A DNA stretch of 64,000 nucleotides, taken from positions 61,415 to 125,414 of IMG/VR virus record IMGVR_UViG_3300028909_000017. One strand, written 5' to 3'. A model generated the notes under the pieces. That model searched no databases. It saw only the letters and a list, made by a program, of their open reading frames with translations, and was not told where the DNA came from. This document shows, piece after piece, positions 1 to 7,548 of this stretch (position 1 is its first letter; each line of letters begins with the position of its first letter). A program made the position numbers and the translations under genes. The stretch is from a virus.

Positions 1-174
1 AACCGCCAGTTCAACCAAATAATGTTCTTTATCAACGAGGATTAGATTAAACGGAGGGTAATTGCTTTCCGGCAAATGAAGGTCGGAAAATTCATCAGCG
101 AATTTATCAAGTCCAATGAATAGTTTACGGAAGGTTGAATCAGAAAACGCAGGTGGAAGTAATAGTGTAGTCAT
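1..174 (-). CDS. Small heat-shock protein Hsp20/IbpA-like, N-terminal part
   Basis: Starts at 174 with ATG after a strong AGGAGAAAA ribosome site and runs off the left edge, leaving 58 residues. The visible end resembles IbpA: a phenylalanine-rich start followed by YPPFNLILVDKEHYLVELAV, matching the YPPYNIE...YRI.LAVAGF opening of the alpha-crystallin domain. The family holds unfolding proteins in a refoldable state in the cytoplasm. It follows clpX on the same strand, with its own promoter pair between them. The rest of the alpha-crystallin domain lies outside the window, so the family call rests on this opening alone. Confidence 0.75.
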   Translation of the reverse strand, partial: MTTLLLPPAFSDSTFRKLFIGLDKFADEFSDLHLPESNYPPFNLILVDKEHYLVELAV

Positions 175-236
175 TTGTTTTTCTCCTATGTACAGCGAGT
201 TTTAATTTTTGCTAGCCCTATCGGCACTAACAAACT

Positions 237-276
237 TATTTATACTAATTATAATTTGTTTTTAAGTGTAAGTCAA
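237..276 (-). promoter_or_regulatory. sigma70-type promoter plus TATAAATA motif for hsp20
   Basis: Minus-strand TTGACT (271-276), a 17-bp spacer and TATAAT (248-253) make a near-consensus promoter, overlapping the clpX stop codon. Just downstream TATAAATA (237-244) matches the T4 late-promoter -10 box, so hsp20 may have both early and late starts. Confidence 0.7.
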
Positions 277-1493
277 GATTTTTTTGCAGCAGAATATAAT
301 TCTATCGATGGAATTTCACCGGATAATGTATTGGAATCAAAAATCATTTTGGAAATATTACGTGATTTATATTCAGATAGCAAATATAAATGTTCCATCA
401 TAACAGATTCACATAATGTTCTTAAACCACGCACACCGGTTTTTTCTTTTTTGGATTTTTCAGCAACGGATTGTATAAATTCCGAGGTGAATTCTAAATC
501 GATATTATCTATTTTAAAATAGAACTTGGTTTCATTCAATATACTATTATCTAATGTTGTTAGAATTTTTATTAATTCATCTACCGTTAACTCATTGGTA
601 TGCGTTTTAATAGGAAATCGACCAATAAATTCGGGAATTATCCCATATTCAATAAAATCATCGGACGAATATTCATTCACAACTTTTAATTTGGGTTGAT
701 TATTAAATCCAATACTCTTTTTTTGTTTTTCTTTAAGAGTAATAACATCTTTCATTCCAGAAAATGCTCCACCGGCAATGAAAAGTATATTTGTTGTGTC
801 GATTTCAACTGTCTGGGGAATTAATGATCTTTTAGATTCAGAACTTACAGGAATTCTTATTTTTGATCCTTCTACCATTTTTAATAATGCAGATTGAATG
901 CCGGCCACTTTGTTTTCGCCTGAACTGACTCTTCCGTGACCAATAGAAATTTTATCAATTTCATCTAAAAATACAATTCCATGTTCGACCGCATCAATAT
1001 CACCATTCGCTTCTAAAACTAATCTGGAAATAATACTATCGACATTTTCACCAATGTATCCAGCTTCAGTTAATGTGGTTGCATCAACGGTGATAAAAGG
1101 AACATTTAAAAATTTTGCAACCGTTCCGACTAATAAACTTTTTCCACTTCCACTCGGTCCAGTAATAATTAGATTACTTTTTTCGATTTTTGCATCTGAA
1201 TCATACAACATTCTTTTATAATGATTTGCAATAACAACACTAAGAGTTATTTTTGCTTCATTTTGTCCGACAATATATTTGTCCAAAAATTCACGAATTA
1301 GGATGGGATTTAAATGATCATTATTTATTTTTTCGGGTTTGTTTGTATCAGATTGATGTGTTGCTTTTGTTAATAGTTCGCTAAATTTTGAAATACATTT
1401 GTCACAAATTAAATTTTCACCAATGCCGATTAATTTCGCACTTTCTGATCTAGTTTTATGGCAAAAATTACACTTGACATTATTAGTAGCCAA
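273..1493 (-). CDS. clpX: ClpX-like AAA+ unfoldase
   Basis: 406 residues, close to the usual ClpX length. Domains in order: a C4 zinc-binding domain (CNFC near residue 8 and CDKC near 30), then a AAA+ module with Walker A GPSGSGKS (about 113-120) and Walker B VFLDEID (about 173-179), and a C-terminal small domain with GVRGLRTLCE. The IVGQNEAK and PEFIGRFP motifs are also typical. ClpX unfolds tagged proteins and feeds them to ClpP. No clpP is in the window, so it may dock on the host ClpP or act as a free unfoldase during assembly. Confidence 0.93.
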   Translation of the reverse strand: MATNNVKCNFCHKTRSESAKLIGIGENLICDKCISKFSELLTKATHQSDTNKPEKINNDHLNPILIREFLDKYIVGQNEAKITLSVVIANHYKRMLYDSDAKIEKSNLIITGPSGSGKSLLVGTVAKFLNVPFITVDATTLTEAGYIGENVDSIISRLVLEANGDIDAVEHGIVFLDEIDKISIGHGRVSSGENKVAGIQSALLKMVEGSKIRIPVSSESKRSLIPQTVEIDTTNILFIAGGAFSGMKDVITLKEKQKKSIGFNNQPKLKVVNEYSSDDFIEYGIIPEFIGRFPIKTHTNELTVDELIKILTTLDNSILNETKFYFKIDNIDLEFTSEFIQSVAEKSKKEKTGVRGLRTLCESVMMEHLYLLSEYKSRNISKMIFDSNTLSGEIPSIELYSAAKKS

Positions 1494-1518
1494 TTAATTC
1501 TCCGGTTATAATTATATT

Positions 1519-1701
1519 TTAGAATACAAAAAAATATTTTTTAAATGGGAATCCGTTCCGTTTGTGGGCAATATACAACCATATCGATGCAACTACAATC
1601 AATAAGCACAATAATAAAATATAATGGTCTGTTATTTCACACAGGAAGGTTAATGATAAAAATAGTATTAACGGTAGTTGTTTAAGTAATGAAAAAATCA
1701 T
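1519..1701 (-). CDS. Small two-helix membrane protein
   Basis: 60 residues, almost entirely two hydrophobic stretches (about 4-20 and 26-45) with a short basic tail KRNGFPFKK. This suggests a small inner-membrane protein. No family recognised. It lies between clpX and a phosphoribosyltransferase gene on the same strand. Confidence 0.5.
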   Translation of the reverse strand: MIFSLLKQLPLILFLSLTFLCEITDHYILLLCLLIVVASIWLYIAHKRNGFPFKKYFFVF

Positions 1702-1780
1702 GGTTGAAGATCTCGATAAGGGTATTATTTAACTCATATGTTTCATATACATATTTATCCCTTATGTTAAAAATTCAGAA

Positions 1781-2248
1781 TTAAGAAATTGGCCGAAAAT
1801 ATTCTTCCCAGGTATAGTTACATAATTTTTTGAATTGATCGATTTTCATAAATTCACTATATAAACCAGAATCACAACATATTAAAATACCAATACATTT
1901 TGCTTTGGGAGAGAATTTTTTAATAGAGGTAATTATTTCACATACAGTTTTACCTGAATCAATAAAATCATCCACAATAATATATTTTTTAGATTTTGAA
2001 AATCCTTCAACATCTTTGAGGCTATGAGAACCTGCGTTCTTTTTTCGTACCATAATCATGTTTTTATTTAATCGTAGGGCCATACTTGGTCCCAAAATAG
2101 TCCCACTCATTCCGCGGAAAGCAACACTATCATACGATAAATTAACAACACATTTTTTTGCTCGAATTAAAACCTTTCGAAGTGAACCAGGATCTAATAA
2201 TGCATCTAAATAAGAAGATTCAATATTGTCATTATCTAATCTTTTCAT
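1781..2248 (-). CDS. Phosphoribosyltransferase-family protein
   Basis: 155 residues. The signature of type I phosphoribosyltransferases, a hydrophobic strand then two acidic residues and a glycine/threonine loop, is visible as YIIVDDFIDSGKT (about residues 95-107) and binds PRPP. The short N-terminal part with FRGMSGTILGP resembles the hood-less small members. The family joins bases or related groups to PRPP; the substrate cannot be told from sequence. It starts after AGGATG, two bases after the PP2C stop, so the two are likely cotranscribed. With nadV and the NadM gene it adds to a theme of ribose-phosphate chemistry. Confidence 0.75.
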   Translation of the reverse strand: MKRLDNDNIESSYLDALLDPGSLRKVLIRAKKCVVNLSYDSVAFRGMSGTILGPSMALRLNKNMIMVRKKNAGSHSLKDVEGFSKSKKYIIVDDFIDSGKTVCEIITSIKKFSPKAKCIGILICCDSGLYSEFMKIDQFKKLCNYTWEEYFRPIS

Positions 2249-2249
2249 T

Positions 2250-2987
2250 CTACATCCTAACTAGAATGGCAGTTGCGTTATCATCTTTGGGAGTATTTTG
2301 AATAATTATATCGGCGGTTGTATCAGGATTATCAATTAGTTCAATCATATTATGAATTAATAAATCAGAATCGATATGTCCTGCATCAAAAATTCCATCT
2401 GAGCCACACAAAATCCAACTATTTTCATTAATTGGGATTTGAAAAACTTCAGGATTACGATTTAAAATTGAATTAAAATCGGCATCACCCAATGCTCGAC
2501 TCATTTGCAATCCGCCATACCACGGTTTACGAGAATCACCAAGATATCCTTGCATAATAAATCCAGGATATTTTGTTACTGCTTTTTTTGCTTCAGCGGG
2601 ATTTGACCGAACATTATGCTCGGGCGCAATCCAAATATTATTATTTGCATCTCGAATAATAACCGGGCTATCACCTAAAATTGCTACATGTGCAATAGTA
2701 TGAGACGAATTAATAAAGACTAATGAAGCAGTCGATCCACTAACCCTGGCCGGAAAACTTGTCAGCGTATTGAGTTTGCGAATGATTCTTTTTAGTATTG
2801 TTGATTCGGGCTCTTTTTTGAGTTTATCAAAAATTTGCGGCGAATAGAGGGCGCAAAATTCAGAAACATCCTCCCCGCCGTGCCCATCAAAAACACCCAG
2901 TAAAATGGTTGAGTTTACTTCATGAACGAAAAAATTATCTTCTTGATATGGGCGATTATTTTTTTCTGTTGCGGTTGTAATATTCAT
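2250..2987 (-). CDS. PP2C-family serine/threonine phosphatase
   Basis: 245 residues from the ATG at 2987, chosen because TTAGGACA sits just upstream; an earlier ATG would overlap the neighbouring gene. PP2C motifs appear in order: NRPYQEDN near the start, LGVFDGHGGEDVS (metal-binding Asp and Gly), GSTASLVFI, WILCGSDGIFDA and a final DDNATAILV. These acidic residues hold the two metal ions. PP2C enzymes remove phosphate from Ser/Thr; in a phage it could reverse host kinase signalling. No partner kinase is seen in the window. Confidence 0.9.
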   Translation of the reverse strand: MNITTATEKNNRPYQEDNFFVHEVNSTILLGVFDGHGGEDVSEFCALYSPQIFDKLKKEPESTILKRIIRKLNTLTSFPARVSGSTASLVFINSSHTIAHVAILGDSPVIIRDANNNIWIAPEHNVRSNPAEAKKAVTKYPGFIMQGYLGDSRKPWYGGLQMSRALGDADFNSILNRNPEVFQIPINENSWILCGSDGIFDAGHIDSDLLIHNMIELIDNPDTTADIIIQNTPKDDNATAILVRM

Positions 2988-2994
2988 TTTTGTC

Positions 2995-3273
2995 CTAAGT
3001 AGAAAGCCCAATGATCATTAGTAAGTCTGGTGGATTGGGAATTTCAAAATATCCTTTTTTCTTCTTTTGATTTAATAAATCGTCGAAAATATTTTCGGCA
3101 TTATAAATTGAAGTCGGGGTGCCGGTTTTTGTTCCAAACTTTAAAGTTTTACCACGACGACCATATTGAAATTGGACCACATATTTATTATTTTCAACGC
3201 CAATAATCTGCAGGTGGTAAACCTTATCAGAAGTCCCTTTCGTGTTATGCAGGGAAATTGCTTTGTGAATCAT
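2995..3273 (-). CDS. WGR-domain protein
   Basis: 92 residues. The pattern YHLQIIG...YVVQFQYGRRGKTLKFGTKTG fits the WGR domain, a small nucleic-acid-associated module found next to PARP and in many phage orphans; here the W is replaced within the strand while the G-R-R-G core is kept. It overlaps the start region of the PP2C gene and the following membrane-protein gene, so the three are probably translationally coupled. The biochemical role is unknown. Confidence 0.72.
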   Translation of the reverse strand: MIHKAISLHNTKGTSDKVYHLQIIGVENNKYVVQFQYGRRGKTLKFGTKTGTPTSIYNAENIFDDLLNQKKKKGYFEIPNPPDLLMIIGLST

Positions 3274-3448
3274 TGTTATCCTTTGCTTTCTTCAAGATGA
3301 TGTTAATCCATAGCTGAATTATGCCCCATATTACAAAAATTACCAAGAAAAACCAATAAGATATATGCGCATTCAAAAATAGATTGGCAAAAAGAATTAA
3401 CGAGCAATTGACAATTATTAGATATGCGGTAATAAGAATACTTTTCAT
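3245..3448 (-). CDS. Small membrane protein
   Basis: 67 residues with two hydrophobic helices (about 4-24 and 31-51) and a charged KKAKDNND tail. Overlaps the WGR gene by 29 bases in another frame. No family recognised. Confidence 0.5.
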   Translation of the reverse strand: MKSILITAYLIIVNCSLILFANLFLNAHISYWFFLVIFVIWGIIQLWINIILKKAKDNNDSQSNFPA

Positions 3449-3691
3449 TTACGCTCGAAAAAATAACTCTTTCCATTGGTCAACGTCGAAAAATCCGGAA
3501 ATATAATCATTGATATACGCTACGGCGGGTGAAATGTACCATTCATATAAAAATGCGATATTTACCCACGAAGGACCATCAAGATCAAAATATATCGGCT
3601 GGGGAATAATGCGAAAAAATTGTAAAATAAAAAGAGAAGCCGAAACTAAAATTGCAGCAGAAATAATATCCTTTGACTTAAATGAAAACAT
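3449..3691 (-). CDS. Small membrane-anchored protein
   Basis: 80 residues with one clear membrane segment near residues 9-27 and an aromatic C-terminal half. Its stop abuts the next gene's start, so the pair with 3245..3448 looks coupled. Function unknown. Confidence 0.5.
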   Translation of the reverse strand: MFSFKSKDIISAAILVSASLFILQFFRIIPQPIYFDLDGPSWVNIAFLYEWYISPAVAYINDYISGFFDVDQWKELFFRA

Positions 3692-3693
3692 AT

Positions 3694-3918
3694 TTACCCT
3701 TTCTTAAGGTTGCTAGAGTTAAAATCATTGATAAGCCATCGATATGCACCAACATATGATGAAAATTTTGGAGAAATTTGAATATCTTCCGAGTTAATAA
3801 ATTTTGAAATACACCATTTATTCAACAAAATTCCGCATCTAACAATATTGAATTCTCGTTTGCCATCATAATATGGATTACAAAGTTTCTTCTTATTAAT
3901 TGTAATTCTTATGCTCAT
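3694..3918 (-). CDS. Hypothetical protein, 74 aa
   Basis: Basic N-terminus (RITINKKK) and mixed charged/aromatic sequence; no motif recognised. Starts with ATG overlapping the stop of the upstream gene at 3915 (ATGA), which supports real translation. Confidence 0.5.
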   Translation of the reverse strand: MSIRITINKKKLCNPYYDGKREFNIVRCGILLNKWCISKFINSEDIQISPKFSSYVGAYRWLINDFNSSNLKKG

Positions 3919-4190
3919 GTTGACAGCTTCATAATCATTAATTCATTTTTATATGCATTAAACAATTCTTCTAAATTCCATAACATTTGAATTGTACAAT
4001 CATTGTGAAGATTAATTATATCACAAATATTGTAAATGGTAACCCATTCTTTTGTTGTGTAATTTGTGCCTTTTGGCAAAGTTTCTGGACGTCTAAATGA
4101 TCTTCTATGAGTTAAAGGTTGACTACCGGTTAATAGAAGAATTAGTTTGCTTGCCTTTAAGACTCGTTCCTGCGCTGTACTTGTCGCCAT
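3915..4190 (-). CDS. Hypothetical protein, 91 aa
   Basis: Start taken at the ATG at 4190, inside a run after GGACGAT, rather than a TTG 21 bases upstream. Arg/Lys-rich N-terminal half (HRRSFRRPE), then a helix-like IYNICDIINLHNDCTIQ segment. No family recognised. Overlaps its downstream neighbour by four bases. Confidence 0.5.
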   Translation of the reverse strand: MATSTAQERVLKASKLILLLTGSQPLTHRRSFRRPETLPKGTNYTTKEWVTIYNICDIINLHNDCTIQMLWNLEELFNAYKNELMIMKLST

Positions 4191-4192
4191 TT

Positions 4193-4339
4193 TTATCGTC
4201 CGAAAAACCAATAAGGCAGTGTATTATCTCGTGAGCAAAAGAATGCAGTTGTTCGTTCAATGAATGTTGGTTCGGTATGATAGAATTGCTGATAGCGTTC
4301 TAGATAATATCGATATGTATCATTTGCTTGAATAATCAT
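4193..4339 (-). CDS. Hypothetical micro-protein, 48 aa
   Basis: ATG at 4339 follows GGAAAATTAA within the end of the upstream gene; the frame stays open to TAA at 4193. Rich in Tyr, Phe and Arg (YRYYLERYQQFYH). The tight fit between neighbours and the ribosome site support it; no function can be given. Confidence 0.5.
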   Translation of the reverse strand: MIIQANDTYRYYLERYQQFYHTEPTFIERTTAFFCSRDNTLPYWFFGR

Positions 4340-4609
4340 TTAATTTTCCAATCTGAAAAGAAATGCATCTTCTGGTTTTAGAATTGCAATTGTATACCAT
4401 GAATTTTGCAACTGCTCTTGAATAATTGAAATTTTCTTTAGCCAAGCAATTCCATATTTTTCAAAAATCCATTTATCATTTACGAAAATTAATTTTTTGA
4501 GTTCAGTCGGAAAAATGGCAAATGAATTTTTAAATCGTAATTTATTCAGGGTTGACTTTTTCAAAAAGTTCAATTCAACCAAATTAAAAACAGATGTCAT
4601 GTCTGGCAT
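4340..4609 (-). CDS. Hypothetical protein with LxxEDAFLFRLEN tail
   Basis: 89 residues. Its last ten residues (EDAFLFRLEN) match the conserved tail of the small SH3/KOW-like family concentrated at 60-63 kb (for example EDALIFKLTQ), while the body differs. It may be a diverged member or may only share a recognition tail. Confidence 0.5.
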   Translation of the reverse strand: MPDMTSVFNLVELNFLKKSTLNKLRFKNSFAIFPTELKKLIFVNDKWIFEKYGIAWLKKISIIQEQLQNSWYTIAILKPEDAFLFRLEN

Positions 4610-4620
4610 TATTTTTCCGA

Positions 4621-5241
4621 TCAGTTATTGTTTGGAAAACCGGATATAACCCGTATTAGATCAATTTGCGTGAGCAATACTTGTCGAATATTTTGATACG
4701 CGGATTCTTGCTCAGGAAAATTTTTACGTGCTTCTTTAAGCATGGGCAAAATATATTCCTCGGTTTCAGAAATATATGCCGATTGTTTTTCACGAGTAAA
4801 TACGCCTTGCATACGCTGATGATTATGAATTCGATCGATACCTTTGTTTAAACTTGCAATTGGATCAAACTGCATTTCGTGATAATAGCTTGCAGTCGGC
4901 TTTTTAATTCCGGATATCTGATTGGTCATCAATTCAACCGAATGACCAACTCGTCTTCCAAACAAATTAACGATTTCCTGGTTACTAACACCGTAATCTT
5001 CGCATACATCATGCAACCAGATCGTTGTCATCGTTTCTTCCGGATATTTAAAATCCTTTATTAAAGTTCGAGCATAATTTGCTTGGGATACCTGATGTTG
5101 AAATTCGGGTGTTACATTATCCTTACGAAAACCAATGTGCTTTTTACTGGCAAAATTCATTGCTCTCAATGCGTTATGAAAGCCACGGCCGACTTGCCAA
5201 TATTGAATAGCAATACGCAGTTTTTCGTAATTTTGAATCAT
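4621..5241 (-). CDS. RelA/SpoT-type HD-domain hydrolase
   Basis: 206 residues from the ATG at 5241 (GGAAAGAGAG upstream). The hydrolase signature of SpoT/MESH1 proteins is visible: a helix with H near HQVSQANYA, then WLHDVCEDYG (metal-binding HD plus ED), and KGIDRIHNHQ matching the K-ADR-hN motif. Such domains cleave the 3' diphosphate of (p)ppGpp or related nucleotides with Mn2+. No synthetase domain is present. I infer that the phage lowers a stress alarmone, but a different nucleotide substrate is possible. Has its own promoter at 5268-5296. Confidence 0.8.
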   Translation of the reverse strand: MIQNYEKLRIAIQYWQVGRGFHNALRAMNFASKKHIGFRKDNVTPEFQHQVSQANYARTLIKDFKYPEETMTTIWLHDVCEDYGVSNQEIVNLFGRRVGHSVELMTNQISGIKKPTASYYHEMQFDPIASLNKGIDRIHNHQRMQGVFTREKQSAYISETEEYILPMLKEARKNFPEQESAYQNIRQVLLTQIDLIRVISGFPNNN

Positions 5242-5267
5242 TATGCTCTCTTTCCAGCAACAAATTA

Positions 5268-5296
5268 AGTATATCAAACGTGAATCGGGAAGTCAA
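5268..5296 (-). promoter_or_regulatory. sigma70-type promoter
   Basis: TTGACT (5291-5296), 17-bp spacer, TATACT (5268-5273), reading leftward into the HD-hydrolase gene at 5241. Confidence 0.75.
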
Positions 5297-5299
5297 CCG

Positions 5300-5506
5300 T
5301 TATTTAAGATTCAGTGCTTCAAGAGAAATTATTGCGGCAAATATTTCTTCATCGCCAATACCTTTCGACCGTAAATCATTAAGAATATCGAGCGCTTCTT
5401 TTGCCGAATTATTGAGGCAAATATAATGAAGTGCAAGGTCTCTGGTGTCAAATTTGGCGATAAATTGATTCTTGTCGTCAAATACTGTGTGTCCGATGTT
5501 GTACAA
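5300..5506 (-). CDS. Hypothetical protein, 68 aa
   Basis: A longer frame opens at 5563 but that region is a perfect promoter, so translation must start downstream. The best start is TTG at 5506 after GAAGGGCAAAAA. The product is mixed alpha/beta with a helical C-terminus (KEALDILNDLRSKGIGDEE). No family recognised. Confidence 0.5.
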   Translation of the reverse strand: MYNIGHTVFDDKNQFIAKFDTRDLALHYICLNNSAKEALDILNDLRSKGIGDEEIFAAIISLEALNLK

Positions 5507-5534
5507 TTTTTGCCCTTCTTTCAAGTTCAAATAT

Positions 5535-5563
5535 AGTATAGCAAACCTAGAACCGTTTGTCAA
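5535..5563 (-). promoter_or_regulatory. Near-perfect sigma70 promoter
   Basis: TTGACA (5558-5563), 17-bp spacer, TATACT (5535-5540). It lies inside the longest open frame and so decides against the upstream start for the gene at 5300-5506. Confidence 0.85.
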
Positions 5564-5602
5564 GAGAAATTTTAAGTTGTTGAAATGATGGAATTTATCA
5601 TT

Positions 5603-6385
5603 TTAAATTGTTCGTAGTGAATCTGCTAACTTGGAATTGTCCTTAACCAAGTAGCTTTTACCATCTGTCCAACATTCACGGTTGGTTGGTATTTTAACTA
5701 TATTTTTGATGGTTGTCAAATGAAAATTATTTCGAGTCGGTGACAACATTAAATTGAAAAATTTTAAAAAATCATCTGATGTTTTACACAATTGCAAACG
5801 ATCTATCATTTCTAGAGATAATTTCCAGGCACCCAAAGTAGCTATCAATTGGGCTTTATGCTGAACGCACGATGATATTAATGCGTTAAAACTATTAGAT
5901 GAAAGTCCACTTTGTTGTAGGGCCTCATTAAAGTCGGATGGACCGTCATCATTTAAATCAATTAGAGATTGCGACCACATATCATTATGAGAGCAGATAC
6001 CAATTTTTGAACCATTAACGGGAAATATAATATATAAACCACCAAACATACCGGAATAATTTCCAGCAACCATACTATTTGTTGTGCAAATTAAACTTGA
6101 ATCCCTTCGAGGAAATCTACGCCAACTCGGCAAATTACTGAATAATAATGTATAGTAATTTGATGTATTTGCGCTTTTTCTTTTGGACAATTTTGGATCA
6201 GTAATCCATATATCAGGAAATTTACCATTAAATCCTTTGTATAATGCTCTTTTATCCTGAACAAACGATTGAAATGCATCCGAACATTCTGTCTTAATTA
6301 TATTAAGTAATTCTTTCGGGTTACGTTTAGAAGTATCGATAATTCGTTTATCTGGTTCTTTAATTAATATTTCGTTAATTTTCAT
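5603..6385 (-). CDS. Tagged protein, ADP-ribosyltransferase-like (possible Alt analogue)
   Basis: 260 residues. Starts MKINEILIKE: the shared N-terminal tag and an I-K-E site (8-10) as in prohead-protease substrates. The body has the layout of phage ADP-ribosyltransferase-like proteins: LYKGF (about 48-52), then a Ser/Asn-rich stretch, FPRRDSSLICTTN (about 93-105), a YSGMFGGLYIIFPVNG strand pair and later acidic NDDG. I infer an ART fold, with first-strand basic residue and an STS-like motif; the catalytic Glu is not certain. T4 Alt, also a packaged ADP-ribosyltransferase, is the obvious comparison. Confidence 0.5.
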   Translation of the reverse strand: MKINEILIKEPDKRIIDTSKRNPKELLNIIKTECSDAFQSFVQDKRALYKGFNGKFPDIWITDPKLSKRKSANTSNYYTLLFSNLPSWRRFPRRDSSLICTTNSMVAGNYSGMFGGLYIIFPVNGSKIGICSHNDMWSQSLIDLNDDGPSDFNEALQQSGLSSNSFNALISSCVQHKAQLIATLGAWKLSLEMIDRLQLCKTSDDFLKFFNLMLSPTRNNFHLTTIKNIVKIPTNRECWTDGKSYLVKDNSKLADSLRTI

Positions 6386-6406
6386 TGAGTAATCGCCACC
6401 AATAAG

Positions 6407-7069
6407 TTAAGTTCTTATTGTATTTATTTCCTTAAGCAAATTTTTCTTAGCTTGATTTTCCCATAGTAATTGTGAAATAGGTGATCTAAACAATGGTGTT
6501 TTCTGAAAAAATTTATTCAAAAATTCTTTGCGATTTTTATTAAATTCGACGTCTGAAACAAAAGAAAATTCTTTTCGAATATTTGTGGTATTTGTTGAAA
6601 ATTGTTCCCATTCGGCGCCCAAACCACATAAATCTAAATCAATAAATAAGTTAAAATCTGTCAAAAATCCATCATAGTAATCTAATTTTGGTTTAGCGTT
6701 AAGATGATCAGCCGTGCCTATAATCATATTTTCAACGACGGATACTTCCCAATTTGTTTCAAATTTATTATTTTGTAAAAATAATTGACAACTTTCGAAG
6801 ACATTAATAGAATCTTTTTGACAGTTTCCATCGGGCAATTGAGTTTTATAGATAGAATCATGCCAGAAAATAGCAGTTGCAATTAAATCGAATTGAACAG
6901 TCTGATTTTTTAATACATCTAATTTTCTTAACATATTTTCAATATGTTCCCAGGTATGATATGCTCGATGAGATTCAGAATAATTACGATTAAGAATATC
7001 CCATGATTCGGATTTATTTGAGACAGATAATTCATCCCATTTATTTTCGATATATTTAAGGTCAAACAT
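6407..7069 (-). CDS. HD-domain phosphohydrolase (COG4339-like)
   Basis: 220 residues from the ATG at 7069, which follows AAAAGGAATAG and overlaps the stop of the upstream micro-gene; an earlier in-frame ATG at 7090 lacks this. Metal-site motifs: YSESHRAYHTWEHI (His), AIFWHDSIY (HD), and IGTADH later. This matches a family of predicted metal-dependent HD phosphohydrolases of unknown substrate. Together with the RelA/SpoT-type gene it gives two HD hydrolases within 3 kb. Confidence 0.78.
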   Translation of the reverse strand: MFDLKYIENKWDELSVSNKSESWDILNRNYSESHRAYHTWEHIENMLRKLDVLKNQTVQFDLIATAIFWHDSIYKTQLPDGNCQKDSINVFESCQLFLQNNKFETNWEVSVVENMIIGTADHLNAKPKLDYYDGFLTDFNLFIDLDLCGLGAEWEQFSTNTTNIRKEFSFVSDVEFNKNRKEFLNKFFQKTPLFRSPISQLLWENQAKKNLLKEINTIRT

Positions 7070-7178
7070 TTCTATTCCTTTTTCTTTCATCTTTGCAAGA
7101 TTCGCACATATTTTCGTAAATAAAATTTTGGGCTTTTAATTCGGAAGAAAATCCTTTAATTGATTGGGTATTGATCAT
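7062..7178 (-). CDS. Micro-protein with CxxC, 38 aa
   Basis: ATG at 7178 to TGA at 7062, ending MCESCKDERKRNRNV. The single CxxC and basic tail suggest half of a zinc site. Its stop overlaps the start of the next gene (ATGTTTGA), the arrangement of a coupled gene pair. Ribosome site is weak. Confidence 0.4.
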   Translation of the reverse strand: MINTQSIKGFSSELKAQNFIYENMCESCKDERKRNRNV

Positions 7179-7201
7179 ATAAGCAACAGGCCACGAACAT
7201 T

Positions 7202-7333
7202 TTAACAATACCTCCACCAGGTTTTACATTTTGAACATGTATATCCATTACCTTTAAAAATAGGGTGTACGGTAGTTCCGACATTATTCTTAATACAACC
7301 CCAATGAAAAATTAGGCAAATTAATCGTTTCAT
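7202..7333 (-). CDS. Micro-protein with zinc-ribbon-like cysteines, 43 aa
   Basis: ATG at 7333 to TAA at 7202, immediately after the upstream gene. Carries CSKC and a second pair of more distant cysteines, plus a tryptophan/arginine end (WWRYC). Probably a small zinc protein; no function. Confidence 0.4.
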   Translation of the reverse strand: MKRLICLIFHWGCIKNNVGTTVHPIFKGNGYTCSKCKTWWRYC

Positions 7334-7335
7334 TT

Positions 7336-7548
7336 TTACCGTTCCACATGCTCTCTTGTATTTAAAATATTCTTTACGTTTTCATAGTATTCGTTAAAGA
7401 TGCGGTCCTCATTATCTAGCGGGGTATCACTTCTACCATAAAATGAAATTCTTCCAATAATCGGATTCAATGCTCGTTTGAGATTTAAAAGTCGGGCAGT
7501 TGTTAATTTTTGAAGTTGTTCAACTGTTAGTAAATTTTCACTTCTCAT
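7336..7548 (-). CDS. Hypothetical helical protein, 70 aa
   Basis: Start at the ATG at 7548 (AAGGAAAAT upstream), overlapping the end of the IleRS-tail gene by 11 bases. Mostly helical, basic, with LLTVEQLQKLTTARLLNLKR near the start. No family recognised. Confidence 0.55.
   Translation of the reverse strand: MRSENLLTVEQLQKLTTARLLNLKRALNPIIGRISFYGRSDTPLDNEDRIFNEYYENVKNILNTREHVER

Noticed and set aside
4666-5268. Plus-strand frames opposite the HD hydrolase
   Set aside because: Shadow frames without ribosome sites.
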